Shown here in pieces: positions 1 to 10,630 of a stretch of 64,000 nucleotides of DNA (position 1 is the stretch's first letter; every line of letters starts with the position of its first letter). The stretch is taken from NCBI GenBank assembly GCA_021234155.1, contig JAJEKV010000028.1, forward strand, positions 4,858,567-4,922,566, written 5' to 3'. This DNA is from Isoetes taiwanensis. Lineage: Eukaryota; Streptophyta; Lycopodiopsida; Isoetales; Isoetaceae. The position numbers and the translations under genes are program-made. Below the pieces are notes generated by a model that made no database searches, was not told where the DNA came from, and was given only the letters and a program-made list of their open reading frames with translations.

Positions 1-590
1 TACTCTTCATTCCTTGCAACACATTCCAACAAAACTTGTGTTGCAAGTCTTCGTAGCTCGACCTCCTTGCCCTCCGGAGCGCTCTACTGGCCTGCAGGTC
101 GACACTACGTTAGTACCGTTTTAATTATTTAATAAATTTTGGTTATATGGTGACCAACCCACCTATCTACATGAATGCATGGCTAATCTCCCGGGGAAGA
201 GGATGAATCTTCCATAATGGTCGTGGAGACAAATACCTATATGCCTATATGCCGCTCATGCCTACACCTCTAGTTGCCCAAACAGGGAGGATATCCTTCT
301 TGCGTGGGGCGTGAAGGATGGATTCCTCCTATCAAAGCATATATGGGGCTAAAGGTGCTTTCCCTATCAATGCATTCCTTAATGACCTCCTTTCTCTCGA
401 GGTCGTCTACTTAAAGCGGGACGTAAGTAGACTTTCTAATCTACCTTCTACTGCCTGGCGGAAACGCGGTCATGCCTACATTGACATTACACCACGCCCT
501 AGAGATCACCGTAGTGGTCTCATCATCGGTAACAACGCATGCGACCCATACCAAGCATAGGTTGCATGCGTAGATTAATCTATACAAGAA
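1..590. other. No gene recognised; flank of chromovirus A
   Basis: Mixed-composition DNA just beyond the chromodomain end of the minus-strand retroelement. For an element in this orientation the 3' LTR should lie here, but I could not match it to any sequence at the opposite end (7-9.7 kb), so no LTR is called. The short open frame at 318-560 has no recognisable domain and is probably chance. Confidence 0.4.
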
Positions 591-794
591 TTAACCTACA
601 CAAATCGACATGCCCGCAGCCGATTTCTTGGAGATGACCTTGCCGCCCCATTGCTCCATAAACCGTGGGTACCGCTTTACTAAATCCTTCTTAAGTACCC
701 ACCGCCGTCTTCCAATCGGCAAGTGCTTCCATTTGACTAAGTATTGGAGGAACTCCGACCTCCTTGTCTTCTTGAAAGCTTTATCAAGAATCAT
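591..794 (-). pseudogene. Chromodomain of chromovirus A
   Basis: The open frame contains FLQYLVKWKHLPIGRRRWV followed by a lysine/arginine stretch ending near RYPRFMEQW. The pattern YLVKWK-x-LP, then a Trp and a downstream YP, is that of the chromodomain at the end of chromovirus integrases, which is thought to direct insertion to particular chromatin. Here RRRW replaces the usual acidic residues before the tryptophan, so methyl-lysine binding may be impaired. It is the last domain of the element and lies directly downstream of the integrase fragments. Confidence 0.8.
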
Positions 795-1021
795 TTCGAA
801 CTATTTCCACCGCTCCTCCGCCATTTCCAACAACGTTGAGTGTCCAAGACTTCGCCCGGATTTGGAGTATGCTTCTTCAACAAACTCACGTGGAAGACCT
901 TATGAATCTTTAGGTGTCTTTGGCAATTCCAACTTGTAGGATTGATTACCTACTCTCTTGATTATTCTCAAGGGTCCAGCCCACCTTGGAGCAAGCTTCT
1001 TGCAATTGCCAATCCCGAAGC

Positions 1022-1945
1022 TTAGCACCGCTTCACCTTTATCTTGAGCCATACATCATCTCCAACTTTGAACTCTCTGACTGTTCGATGCTTGTCGGCG
1101 ATGCTTTTCTGACGACTTCTTGCTGCTAGCAGATAACCTCGAACTTCTTCCACGAGCTGCTGCATATCGGCCAACATCTGCTGCGAAACTTCTACTTTTG
1201 ACACGGGGTTGTGCCAAGTGTCTGGAGTTAGGCACTGATAGCCATAATTGATCATAAATGGCGACATTTGGGATGATTCCTGCTTGGTGCTATTGTATGC
1301 AAACTCCACCAAGTGAATAAATTCTTCCCACATACTTTGCTTATTCCAGACATAGATTCTTAGCATGTCTTCTAAGATCCTGTTGGTCCGCTCCCGCCTC
1401 GCCATCCGTCTCGAGGATGATACGCCGGCTCATGGATAGCTTGGTCTGAATCGTCGCAAAGAGGTCTTGCCAAAAGGCACTCATGAACTTCGGATCCCTT
1501 CGTTTGAGATAATCTCCCTTGGCATGCCATGAAGCCTGAAGATCTCTTTGGTGAAGAGCTTTGCCGTATCCATAGTCAGATGCGTGGTCCCGCAAGGCAC
1601 AAAATGTGCCATATTTGACAACTTGTCGACCACTACCATCAAGGCATCCTTGCCTCTCGCCGTTTTGGGAGTCCCGTGATGAAATCCATGCTGATTACCT
1701 CCCACTTAGCGTTTGGCACCGCTAGTGGCTCTAATGCCCCTCGAATTGGTCCGCCCGCCCCGTCGTCTGGGGGTATAGCTGACATTCCTTGATGTAGCGA
1801 AGCTATTTGCTTCTTCATTCCCGCCAATAATAGCTTCTTCAAGACTTTGAAATATGTTTTCATGAATCCCGCGATGGCCAGCTATTGGGCTGTTGTGCGT
1901 GTCATGGAGGATCAACTTCCTTACGCCGATGATTCGTGCACGCAC
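1022..1945 (-). pseudogene. Integrase of chromovirus A, fragments
   Basis: Four overlapping frames cover an integrase. At 1.65-1.95 kb an HDTHNSPIAGHRG stretch fits the zinc-binding N-terminal domain. At 1.48-1.70 kb the frame DALMVVVDKLSNMAHFVPC, followed by IFRLHGMPREIIS, fits the catalytic core. At 1.34-1.60 kb RDPKFMSAFWQDLF and a degraded ETDGEAG follow. At 1.02-1.40 kb NRILEDMLRIYV and FAYNSTKQESSQMSPF lead into the C-terminal KHRTVREFKVGDDVWLK stretch. Each piece is in a different frame, so the protein is disrupted at least three times. Confidence 0.85.
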
Positions 1946-2054
1946 AACTTGTTCTTATGGTATAACAGGTTGCTTTCCTTCTTATAATGCTTGAAGGCCT
2001 CCCGCTCTTTATCTCTTCTTCTAGCCTCCTTAGAGAGGCTTTGCCCATACTTCC

Positions 2055-2457
2055 TCAGAAACCCACATCCGCTTGGCAAGGACTCTTCAATCTTCTTACC
2101 AAAGTCGCCGGAGAGAGTCGAAATTGCATTGCAATGCACTCTAGTTGTCGGGGGATGCCTTGAAAGCGATCTGCTACCACATTGAGCTTCCACGGCTTGT
2201 AGACTATATCAAAGTCATATTCTTCGAGGAACTCCATCCATCTCCGTTGCCTCAGATTAAGGTGTGGTTGCGTGAATACATATTGGAGGCTCTGATGGTC
2301 TGTATCCAATTGGAACTTCCTTCCCAAGAGATAGTGCCTCCATATTCTTAATGCCCCGACAACCGCAAAGCAATTCCTCGATCGTGCGTTGGGTAAGCGT
2401 GTCTCGGCGTCGTTCATCTTTTCTCGAATCATACGCTACCACATGCTCTTCTTGCAT
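2055..2457 (-). pseudogene. RNase H domain of chromovirus A
   Basis: The frame carries LRIWRHYLLGRKFQLDTDHQ and then LNLRQRRWMEFLEEYDFDI and NVVADRF. These are the hallmark strings of the Ty3/gypsy RNase H domain: the catalytic TDH aspartate and the NVVADALSR end, here degraded after ADR. An overlapping frame continues upstream as YDSRKDERRRDTLTQRTIEEL, showing a frameshift near 2.4 kb. Confidence 0.85.
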
Positions 2458-2689
2458 AAGCCTTGACCTTTGTAGCTATCTTACTCGCGATCTGTTGCTA
2501 CAAGCTTATCTTTCTCCCGTCCCAAAAGGTCAAGGCAGGTCGGCGTCGAGCTTCTTTCAACAATTCAAACCCCTTTTGGGCTTTCTTGTGCCAATGCTCT
2601 ACCCAATCTTTTCACCTTCTCTTCCCCTCGTCGGTCCGTTAATCCGGGCTGCTATCTTAGCAAAGTTCTTCACGCGAATTTCCTGTGTA

Positions 2690-3330
2690 GTACCCGCTAG
2701 ACCGAGAAAACTTCACCTGCGTGCATTCTTCTACCCGCCATTGAATCACCGCCTCAATCTTGGCGGGGTCCATCGAGATGCCTTCGCCGAGATCACATGA
2801 CCAAGGTATTCCACCTTCTCTTCATATGGTGGCGCCTTCGACAACTTGGCGCATAACCGGTGCCTCTTCAACTTCTCTAGCACCCTTCTTAAGTGTTGCA
2901 CGCGTGCTCTTCAAGGGATCTCGCTATACACCAAAATGTCATCAAAGAAAACAATCACAAAGGTGTCCGGAACTCCTCAAAGATATCGCTCATGAGCCTC
3001 ATGAACGCTAAGGGCATTTGATAAGTCGAAAGGCATCACCGTGGAACTCATAATGCCCATACCGCGTCCTGAAGGCGGTCTTGTGGATATCTTCCTCCTT
3101 TATCCGTAGACCGATGATAACCTGACCTTAAGTCGATTTTTGAGAAGATCTTTGCTCCTTGAAGCTGATCCATCAAGTCGCCCGATCTTGGGAGCGATAC
3201 TTGTTCTTAATGGTGTGCTTATTCAACTGCCTATAGTCTATGCACATCCTCAAGGATCCATCCTTCTTCTTGACAAAAAGAATGGGCGCCCAAACGGCGA
3301 GACACTAGGTCTAATGAAACCTAGGTCGAA
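2690..3330 (-). pseudogene. Reverse transcriptase of chromovirus A
   Basis: Hand translation of the minus strand finds [16 protein letters not shown] followed by [15 protein letters not shown] near 3.2-3.3 kb, a Y/FxDD-box stretch VFFDDILVYSE near 2.93 kb, and VEYLGHVISA near 2.78 kb. These are the fingers, catalytic motif and connection region of a gypsy reverse transcriptase. Frameshifts and a stop separate them, so no enzyme is made. Open frames on the opposite strand here are shadows of this domain. Confidence 0.8.
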
Positions 3331-3899
3331 GCAGCTCCTACAATCGCTTTTTCAACCCACAACTCCTCGCTTGTCATTCTATATGGAGCCTTGCTTGTAG
3401 GCTTTGTTCCCTGCTCGAAAAGCTATCTCGACTGACTCCTATAAGGAGGGAGCCGCTTGATCTCATCCGAAAGAGATCGTGGAACTCCGCGATCAACTTA
3501 GCTATTTGCTTCTATAAGCTTTGTCGAGCATCTTGTCTTCTTTGCTTCCTTCCAATTCCGCTCACTAATCTCAAGCTTGAAGATGTATGCTACTTGCTCA
3601 CTCTTGATGCACTTGAACAAAAGCTTAGAAGACATGCACCGCATGATGGGAACAACTTTTTACCCGCTATCTCAATGATCTTGCCGCCGGGTGTTGGGAA
3701 GGTCACCTTCCGCTTCCACAATCGATAATGGCCCCTCGCTGGTCCAAGGTACTCCATACCTATTATCAAGTCGTCATTTGCCGATGCCCATTACCTCTCG
3801 CCCCATCCGATCTTAATCCCCTCGCAAGTCGATGTCAAAGTTGATTCTTTTTACCGCCGCTGCGCTTTACCGCCTCCACTTGCTAAGACAACGGGCCTT

Positions 3900-4120
3900 G
3901 GCTTTGACTTTAATGGTTTCAACTTCAACATTTGAACCATTCTCGAGATGCAAAGTTATGGCTACTTCCCGCTGCTCTATCGACTATAAATGACTTGGCC
4001 TTGGCCTTTCCCAATCGTGGAAATTACTTTATACCGCTCTCTTTTGCTCAGATTCTATTGCAAAGCAAAGATATGACACTCACCGGAATGTAGTCGCTGG
4101 GCCTCCTCGCCGCCGTCACA
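3900..4120 (-). pseudogene. Protease and zinc-knuckle remnants
   Basis: Minus-strand translation near 3.95-4.00 kb gives FIVDRAAGSSHNFAS, recognisable as the retroviral-type aspartic protease motif FIVDSG-SHNF with a small insertion that breaks the D-S/T-G triad. Around 4.08-4.13 kb a GRLGHFGV stretch resembles the second half of a gag zinc knuckle. Both lie between gag and the polymerase, as expected. Confidence 0.55.
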
Positions 4121-4177
4121 CCAAAGTGTCCCAATCTCCCAACTCTCGCTAGCGCCAGACTCATGACATATGGGCGT

Positions 4178-4968
4178 TCATTGCCCTATGGCCTGGCTGG
4201 AAACACCTGAGCAAAGCCGCTTTTCTATGCACTCCCCTCTTCTCCTTGGGCATGGCTCGCGAAGGATCGCGACCGCTTTGGAGTAGTTTGACCCTTCCCC
4301 GCTTTGTCTTTGAAAGATACCGCTTCTTCTCCGCTTTGCTTCCCGATTGCCACTATATGGGGCTCTAGCGTCTGGTTTGTCCTCCCGGGCTTTGGCCAAA
4401 CCGCCTCTTTGCCTTGCCTTTATCTTGGTATCTATCACGCCTCCGCCCGCTATTACGAGGGGTCCCGTTCCTTGCAAACTTATTGCCTTGGACTCAAAAC
4501 GAGCATCATTCTGGTTTATTGCCCTTACAAGCTTAACGGATCTCCTCATTCGCACCTTCAATGTAGCTTTCCTTCGTGCTTCTCACCTAACTTTGCTTTG
4601 TCTGACCTTAGCCTCATAAATTCCTCTGTATATTTCTGTACTGACTTGTTGCCTTGCTGCAACCTGTAGAACTGCTGCATCATACTGGACTTGTGCTCTC
4701 TTGGGACGTAATGGCGCTTGAAGGCTTTAGCAAACTTCTTGAACCTGCAAGCATCCCTGCTTAAGCCATGAGCCTTGGCATAGCCCTTCCACCAAATGCG
4801 TGCTGCTCCCTTCAGGTTCGCTGTTGCCACCCTGCCTTTATCCTTATCCTTCATACCATAGGCATTGCCGTATTCGCTCATCTCGTCAAGCCAAGCCTCT
4901 GCCTCCATGCCCGACCCCTGTTCGCCTTTGAATTGCTCGAGCTTCCCCGCCTTCCAAACATTTCCCAA
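4178..4968 (-). pseudogene. gag of chromovirus A
   Basis: The 136-codon frame starting at 4968 contains LEQFKGEQGSGMEAEAWLDE, then a WWKGYAKAH block, and ends with FYRLQQGNKSVQKYTEEFMR and LRSD. This is the retrotransposon gag core fold (W/L-x-E, the WW motif, Q-G-x-x-S-V-x-x-Y-x-x-E-F). A shifted frame continues the C-terminal part to 4178. Upstream minus-strand frames to about 5.4 kb are charged (Arg/Lys/Glu-rich) and may be the gag N-terminal linker. Confidence 0.85.
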
Positions 4969-5209
4969 TGCGAGTCTACTTTCTTCCGGTAGTCGAGGTT
5001 CTTGTGTCCCTTTGTCGTCCGGTCCGGGGTTCCTCCTCCTTTAAATGCCTTTCCGGACTTGGTTCTCGCCCTTCTTCTTCCTCGAATCGAGTCCGAATCG
5101 AGCTTGAGCTCGGAGGAGTCCGAAATAAAACCTTCCTCTTTTTGCTCCTCTTCTTGTCTCTATCTCGTTCTCCGAGCCGATGCTTAAGGTAGCTTTGAGC
5201 GCTTACCAC

Positions 5210-6284
5210 CTAACCTGCTCCCCTCAGGCGGCTAGCAAGGCCTTTATCCGCTCGAGGTCCGTCCTCATTTGCGATATTTCTTCTTCAGCGGGGTCATTTG
5301 TCCAAATTCTTCAAGCGGGTTCCTTTGCCGGGCGGCACTGGCGGGCTCTGTTCCTCTCCTAAGTTCCTCCGTTAGCTTGTCGCTCTTCTCCGGCCGTGCC
5401 TCTAGCTGCATACACAAGTGGTTCATATCTACATGGTTAGTTTTCCTTGCTTTCTTGCATTATTTATGTTTGTTGGCATGGTTGGGGACACAAAATATAT
5501 CAACAAAACATTTATAGTGCAAGAGAATATTATATTTATATTTTATATTACACTAATACAAAAAAATTTGCAACTACCGCTAATCATTCCCTGTTGCCTT
5601 AGTAAGATGGATTATCCTCCGAACTTTTTTCACTTGGGCCGTTCCCACCGAATGGCCCAAGTTCCTAAGGACATTGGTCGGAGATCCACCCCAGAATGCT
5701 CTTTGCCAAATCTTCTATTCTCATGGTGGGAGGTATAAGTCGCTGCCATCGCGACGCCTTGCCCGCGCCGTAAGGTATGGCGGTCGAAGACGCCGAGTGC
5801 TACCGCTCTCTTCACCGTGATTGCATACTTGGTGTTAAGGGGGTAACCGTGCATGCCGGGCAGAATCACCGAGTGCAATCAGCAACGATACTCCTTCCTC
5901 GCCTCGGGGTGAACTGGTGGATAACCGCTATTCTTCCATCCATCGCCAGTGGCGGTGTAATAGCGTAGTGACCAATGTCGTTGCGAGACGGGTCCTCGCC
6001 ACTTTCGGTATCCACTGCGGTTCGCTTCCAAATCATCAACCTCCACCCGTGGTGAGCTCCCCCGTAGTCTCGACCGTTCTTGAAGCCCTCCCCCCGGGTC
6101 GAATTCCACCTGCCCTATCCCGGGAGGTGTTGGACGAAGCTTGCCGCTAGGATGTTTGAGGTCGCATAGCGGATCCCCCATCGTTCCTCAAGAGCAAGGA
6201 ACTCTTCCTCCGTCGGTAGCTTGTTCTCATACCTTATCTCGGGCCTCCATAATCCGCCTCGATATTCTTTGTAGGCTTGGATGT
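5210..6284. other. No gene recognised; AT-rich insert in GC-rich DNA
   Basis: Between gag and the acidic reading frame. At 5.43-5.60 kb an AT-rich block interrupts otherwise GC-rich sequence and may be a small insertion. Several frames of 60-100 codons on both strands show no domain. I see no splice pattern linking them. Confidence 0.35.
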
Positions 6285-6749
6285 TTATAAACTCTCCCGC
6301 AGTAAGTGTCGGCTTCCCTTACTTGGAGGGGGAAGTCGGACTCTCCTCGGACGATGAAGTCGTCCAAGTCCTGTTCTTCGGAGTTGGTGCAGCAACTCTT
6401 CAGGTCGGTACTCCCTTTCCCTGCACTCCGGGAGGTTTTGAATGTCGCTTAGGAGCAGAAACTCCTCACCTTCGACTATAATGGGAGCTAGGCTTGTGAT
6501 GCCTAACCCGAGGGGTGGCGCGACTCTGAGAGTCTGCCGGCTTCTTTCGAAGTCTTGCCACTCCTGCTCTGCTTGTCGCCGCTCCTCCGCTGGGTCGAGC
6601 TCGACATAGTCTTCCTCTTCTTCAGATTCCTGTTCTTCCGAGTCTTCTTCCTTCCCTTCCTGCTCCTGTTCATACTGTGTGAGGAGCCGTTGTTCTGCCA
6701 CTATGGCTAATGGGTCCACGTCCATGGGGGGAATGGAGGTTTCCCCCAC
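6285..6749 (-). CDS. Acidic low-complexity open frame, unidentified
   Basis: A 154-codon open frame, not recognised. Residues about 25-50 are dominated by Glu, Gln and Ser (for example EEDSEEQESEEEEDYVELD), followed by an Arg/Glu-rich helix-prone part (ERRQAEQEWQDFERSRQ) and a more mixed tail. No membrane segment or known domain. It lies upstream of the gag of chromovirus A on the same strand and 0.5 kb downstream of a TATA-like site, so it could be a leader frame of that element or a short gene of its own. Codon use is GC-rich like the element. It may be chance or a relic. Confidence 0.35.
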   Translation of the reverse strand: MGETSIPPMDVDPLAIVAEQRLLTQYEQEQEGKEEDSEEQESEEEEDYVELDPAEERRQAEQEWQDFERSRQTLRVAPPLGLGITSLAPIIVEGEEFLLLSDIQNLPECREREYRPEELLHQLRRTGLGRLHRPRRVRLPPPSKGSRHLLRESL

Positions 6750-7240
6750 GGTGTTCTCCTGACCTGGCAGGGTAAGAAAGATTGCCGTGGCAAGTGTTGA
6801 AAGAGAAGTACTTGGTCCCCGCTGACGCTAGGACCATTGGCTCAAAAAGCGGTGCGCTTTGTTTGTGAGGGTATTTGGCGCATGTTTGGGACATCGCCTA
6901 ATGCCGCCTCAGGGACCTGCCTAGGAACAAAATATCCTACACAAGGGGAGTTGCACTAGCGCGGGTTCTACCCTAGCTTGGAACTCACCAAGACTCTACT
7001 ATAAGCCGGGTCGCGTGCAAAGGTTGCTTGGACGCCTACCTCCTTCCCCAAGATCCGAAGATTTGGTCGACGCCGGCCTCGAAGATGAGCGCCGGGCGCC
7101 GCACCATCCGGTGGAAATCGGTTGCCATTGATTAATTGCGTAAGAGGGTAACAAACGGTTGCAAGAGCGCCTCGTGGAGTTGGGAAATCGGCTAGAAGGG
7201 CGAGCAGATTTGTAGGGTGCTATCCGAGAAATGACTCGGT

Positions 7241-7250
7241 CTATTTATAG
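7241..7250 (-). promoter_or_regulatory. TATA-like site CTATAAATAG
   Basis: On the minus strand the sequence reads CTATAAATAG, a good plant TATA box, with GC-rich sequence downstream leading to the minus-strand acidic frame. A second copy of the same ten bases occurs at 9188-9197, also on the minus strand and also just downstream of a pair of hairpin repeats. This could be a retroelement LTR promoter or a gene promoter. Confidence 0.45.
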
Positions 7251-7435
7251 AAAAGGGGAAACCCTAATTTTGGATGACTTGAAAATTTCCTAGGATTGGG
7301 TAATTTAACTTATCCGAGGTCAAAATAGGAGTTTGAGGACTATATGAGATGCTTGAACAAGGCTAGGTTACCTAAAAGATGCTATACAAGAGGGTTGAAG
7401 GTGACTTTGACAAGTCCCGTGAAGAAATGGTAAGA

Positions 7436-7500
7436 GGTCTCACAGCCTGCCGCCAAAAAACTAACTTTTGTTTTGCGACCAGCGGCGAGCCGGAGACATC
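7436..7500. repeat. Hairpin repeat, copy A
   Basis: A 65-bp unit beginning GGTCTCACAGCC and ending GGAGACATC. Its ends are inverted (GTCTC/GAGAC) and an inner GCCGC pairs with GCGGC. It shares the core CTAACTTTT-GTTTT with copies B-D. It sits 189 bp from copy B. Confidence 0.7.
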
Positions 7501-7624
7501 GCCTCATTTCATCAAAGGTGTCCAACTTGGGTAAACTAATGGTGTAAGGGTAATGGGCTCATCAAATTAGGCGTAATCCACCCCTTATTTGGTCAATTTG
7601 GAGCTGTTTTGGCCAAGTTTGGGA

Positions 7625-7694
7625 GGTCTCACAGCCTTGCGCCTCGCTTCAATACTAACTTTTAGTTTTATGACCAAGCGCGAAATGAGACATC
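7625..7694. repeat. Hairpin repeat, copy B
   Basis: A 70-bp unit beginning GGTCTCACAGCCTTGCGCCT and ending TGAGACATC. The ends GTCTCA/TGAGAC are perfect inverted repeats, and an inner TCGCTT faces AAGCG. Core CTAACTTTTAGTTTTATGAC as in the other copies. Confidence 0.75.
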
Positions 7695-8229
7695 ATGTCT
7701 CTACTTGCAAATGTCCTATTTCAATTTGAATAAAAGCTAAAACTTATAAATTTGCTCTAATTAACCAAGTTTATGTCATCAAAGTACACAAAATTGCTCT
7801 ATATTACAAAATTTTTAATTATTTACAACAAAGTTTCTATATGCGTTCTCCCTTATCGCGGTCGCAAGACTCATGTCTTGTCGCATTAAGGTTACCCGCT
7901 TACGTGGATAGTGCAGGCTGTTGAATCTTCAAAATGTTGCACTATCTTTGCCTCACCGCCTCTTTGCATTGCCGCCAGCCCGTCCGCGGACTCTAAAGTC
8001 CGCTTACGTAGGCTCGCGATCACTTCACGCACCAACCGAGCAAAGGGGGCACGGGAATTAGGAGACCAAAGCTACTGAAGTGTCTAATCTCCCTTAACGC
8101 TCTTCTCTCCACCTCCTTCCTATCAGCTTTCTTCCCCGGGTGGCGCTTGGGAACCTTGGGCTTCGGTGGTGGCGCCTTAAGGTTTGCCGCTTCGGTCGCC
8201 TCCCTCGATGAACTTAACCCTCGTTTTCT

Positions 8230-9102
8230 TCATAATATTTGTTGTAGGCCTCCCATTTCTTCATGTAGGCCTCGTGCTCTCATCTTCCTCTCAGAATCTT
8301 CACCGTTTGCGATGGCGTAGGCTTCCCGCAGAGTCGTGGTTGCTTTTTCTATCCCATGCCGGTGCTCGGGGGCTTCGCACTTGGTCTTCTTTGGGGTTGC
8401 TTTCCGGTCTTGGGACGCTTTCGGGTACTTCACCTTTCGTCGCTGGGTGCTTGGAAGAAACTTCCACCTGCAGCGTTAGGGTTGAAGTCCCCATCGGAAA
8501 GAGTCGTCGGGAGGGGTTTGGGGTTCGTCGGGTTGCAGCTCCTTGATGATAATGTTGGGGTTAGGCCTCTTCCTTGGCGAGCCCGTCCTTAGTTCTCCTT
8601 ATGCCAGCCGAACTTCCCTTTAAGCTTTCTTCTTTTCTTCTGCTTTGCCTTTTGTTCCTCTTCCTTCCTTTTCCTCTTTTTGTCTTCCCTTCTCTTCTGC
8701 CATTTCGTACTTTCGATGAACCTTCTAAGATTACGCTACCTCCGGGCTCCGGACACATCCTTGCTCATCACGCTTTCGAGGATCTCTGTGGAGTGCGTCA
8801 CGAATAGTACGCTTGTTCTGTGCGGGATCTCCCGCTCTATTCCTTCATACACCTCCCTCGTCTCCTCGTCCATGGAGTTCGGTGATGTGGCCTCGTCACC
8901 CCGCTCACTTTCTTGCGGTTGAAGCCCTCAATCGGGATCGGACGTGTCTTGCTCCTCGTCCGGAGCGGCGTCCCCTCTCGCGAGCCTCTCCGCATGAAGC
9001 ATCTTCCGAATGATCTCCGCCTCGCTGGCTGGTGGCTTCGCTGGCGACGCTTCCTTGTTTCGGGCCTGTTTGGTTGGGCCATGCTTTTACCTGGATCGTC
9101 AA
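8230..9102 (-). pseudogene. Basic, Arg/Lys-rich broken frame, unidentified
   Basis: Minus-strand frames at 9082-8837, 8758-8561 and 8433-8230 join into one GC-rich, charge-rich product if frameshifts are allowed. The middle part is Lys/Arg/Glu-rich (KTKRGKGRKRNKRQSRRKEE), and a patch near 8.85 kb reads MDEETREVYEGIEREIPHRT in a third frame. I do not recognise the family. It lies downstream of a minus-strand TATA-like site at 9188-9197 and repeats the promoter-repeat arrangement seen at 6.3-7.7 kb, so the two may be diverged copies of one unit. It may instead be element-derived. Confidence 0.35.
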
Positions 9103-9187
9103 TCGGATAAAAGCGCCCGAGAGATCGCCTAAGTTGGGAAGAAGCGGATTTCTAGGGCTTGGACGAAAAAATGAGGGGGTTCTACAT

Positions 9188-9197
9188 CTATTTATAG
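9188..9197 (-). promoter_or_regulatory. TATA-like site CTATAAATAG, second copy
   Basis: The same ten bases as at 7241-7250, on the minus strand, 0.1 kb from hairpin-repeat copies C and D and about 110 bp from the first methionine of the basic frame. Confidence 0.45.
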
Positions 9198-9300
9198 CTT
9201 GGGGAATTTTAGGTCAAAACTCAAGTTGCTCTCGCTTAACATGCTAAGGCACCAACTTATCTAAAACTTATACTTATTTCAGGACTTTTTCTACCTTATT

Positions 9301-9373
9301 GGTCTCCACGACTTGCTTCGTTCCAATACTAATGTTTAGTTTTTATGACTGTGCCCGAAATAGTGAGATCTCA
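9301..9373. repeat. Hairpin repeat, copy C
   Basis: A 73-bp diverged unit starting GGTCTCCACGACTTGCTTCG with the core CTAATGTTTAGTTTTTATGAC. The terminal pairing is weaker here (GAGATC at the far end). It lies about 189 bp from copy D, the same spacing as A to B. Confidence 0.65.
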
Positions 9374-9489
9374 TACATTTCTAGGGTTTTTGGTAATTAA
9401 AACATGCTATTCTAACTAATTCCTATCTTAGAATTAGCCCTACCACATTATTTTTCTCAAATTCATCATGTTTTGGTGTTCTTGGCTCG

Positions 9490-9559
9490 ATGTCTCACGA
9501 CTTTGCCTCGCTTCAAAACAAAAATTTAGTTCTCATGACCAGTAGCGAAATGCGAGACC
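9490..9559. repeat. Hairpin repeat, copy D
   Basis: A 70-bp unit starting TGTCTCACGACTTTGCCTCG and ending GCGAGACCA. Ends GTCTC/GAGAC and inner TCGCT/AGCGA are inverted. The core AATTTAGTTCTCATGACCAG aligns with the other copies. Confidence 0.7.
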
Positions 9560-9699
9560 ACCTCACTTGGAAAATTTTGGCTCATTCTTTTAATCTTGTT
9601 AAATTCCAATTCACCTAATTGTTACTAGCTTAGCATAAACTACAAAGGTGAGAAAAATTTTCCCCACTTTTCGAGGCTTGAGGATCCTATCAAGTTAGT

Positions 9700-10630
9700 A
9701 CTCACGGGAACATGGTCGGTGCTTTTGCTCTTGGTCTCCAAGAACATTGCTCGATACCACCGTGGACGCCCCTACTGGTGTACTGCGGTGCTCTCGTGAT
9801 ATACAAACAGAGTTCTTCCCCACACCAGCTCCATCGCGTCTGGGGCCCTCCACATATCACGCACCGTGAACGAGTCTCCGATTGGGAAGAGTGAAGGTGT
9901 CATTCTACCCCGCTCCCTCGGGGCCTACCTAGTCTGCTAAGGCGTAAACATACATGTCGGTTACCAGCACAATCCTCCATCCACCCGGAGGGGTGGTATA
10001 TCAACATCTGCATAGGCGAAAGGTCGACACATCACATGGGGAATCCTACCCAAGGCTCGGACTCAAGGGGTGACTGGCGGCAGGGTCTCCGAGTTCATTG
10101 CATGAAATTCATGGCAATGGATTTGGGCGGCATAAGAACATGGCATAGGGTTGTCCACTCCATCCGCCCCCTCCCCGCACACTTTGCGAGTAAGGGTGAA
10201 AAGTGTTGGGACCCATCGTAGCCCGCGGATGCATAGCCCAGAAGGGCTATTCACGGGTCTCATCCTCCCGGTTCGATGGGGCGGTAGGGATCACTCCCTC
10301 CGAGATCCACATCTTGACTCCGGGTGACTAGAGGGCCACTTTGCCGTGTTCGACCAACCCACCGGAAAGTGTGCACCACTTCACGGGTGTCGAGCCCATG
10401 CCTTACCCGCACTGGGTAAGCCATTAGACCTAGTCACAATGATCCCCGGTAGGCTTTACACACCGGGGGGATCGCTCAAGAGTCGAACATGAACCTCCTT
10501 CTTAGCCGGGCCTCGCCCCTTCACCCACAACCGTGTGTGGCTCTTGTACCACAGGCCCTAATCTACATTATTGCTAGAGAGGCTACTCTAGGAGCATCAA
10601 CTACAAGCTTTAGGGCCTCTACCCCCTTCC
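9700..10630. repeat. Left arm of ~0.95 kb inverted repeat
   Basis: Read in reverse complement, this stretch aligns collinearly with 11470-12425. Anchors include GGATGGAGTGGACAACCCTA (opposite strand at about 10.15 kb, plus strand at 12.02 kb), CTCTACCCCC with CTAGGAGCATNAACTACAA at the inner end, and ACATGTAT--TTTACGCCT-like blocks at the outer end. Divergence is substantial. It could be one of two LTR-like sequences inserted head to head, or an arm of a large foldback element. No coding region recognised. Confidence 0.6.

Larger units (their letters stand above)
591..4968 (-). mobile_element. Ty3/gypsy chromovirus A, decayed
   Basis: On the minus strand, reading from high to low coordinates, fragments occur in the order gag, protease, reverse transcriptase, RNase H, integrase, chromodomain. 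That is the Ty3/gypsy order, and the terminal chromodomain marks a chromovirus. The coding region is split by many frameshifts and stops, so no intact polyprotein remains. Pieces are listed separately. LTR borders were not found: the left border should lie before base 590 and the right one beyond 5.4 kb. GC content is clearly higher than in the central part of the window. Confidence 0.9.

Noticed and set aside
2351-3400. Plus-strand frames of 68-149 codons
   Set aside because: They are antisense shadows of the reverse transcriptase and RNase H of chromovirus A.
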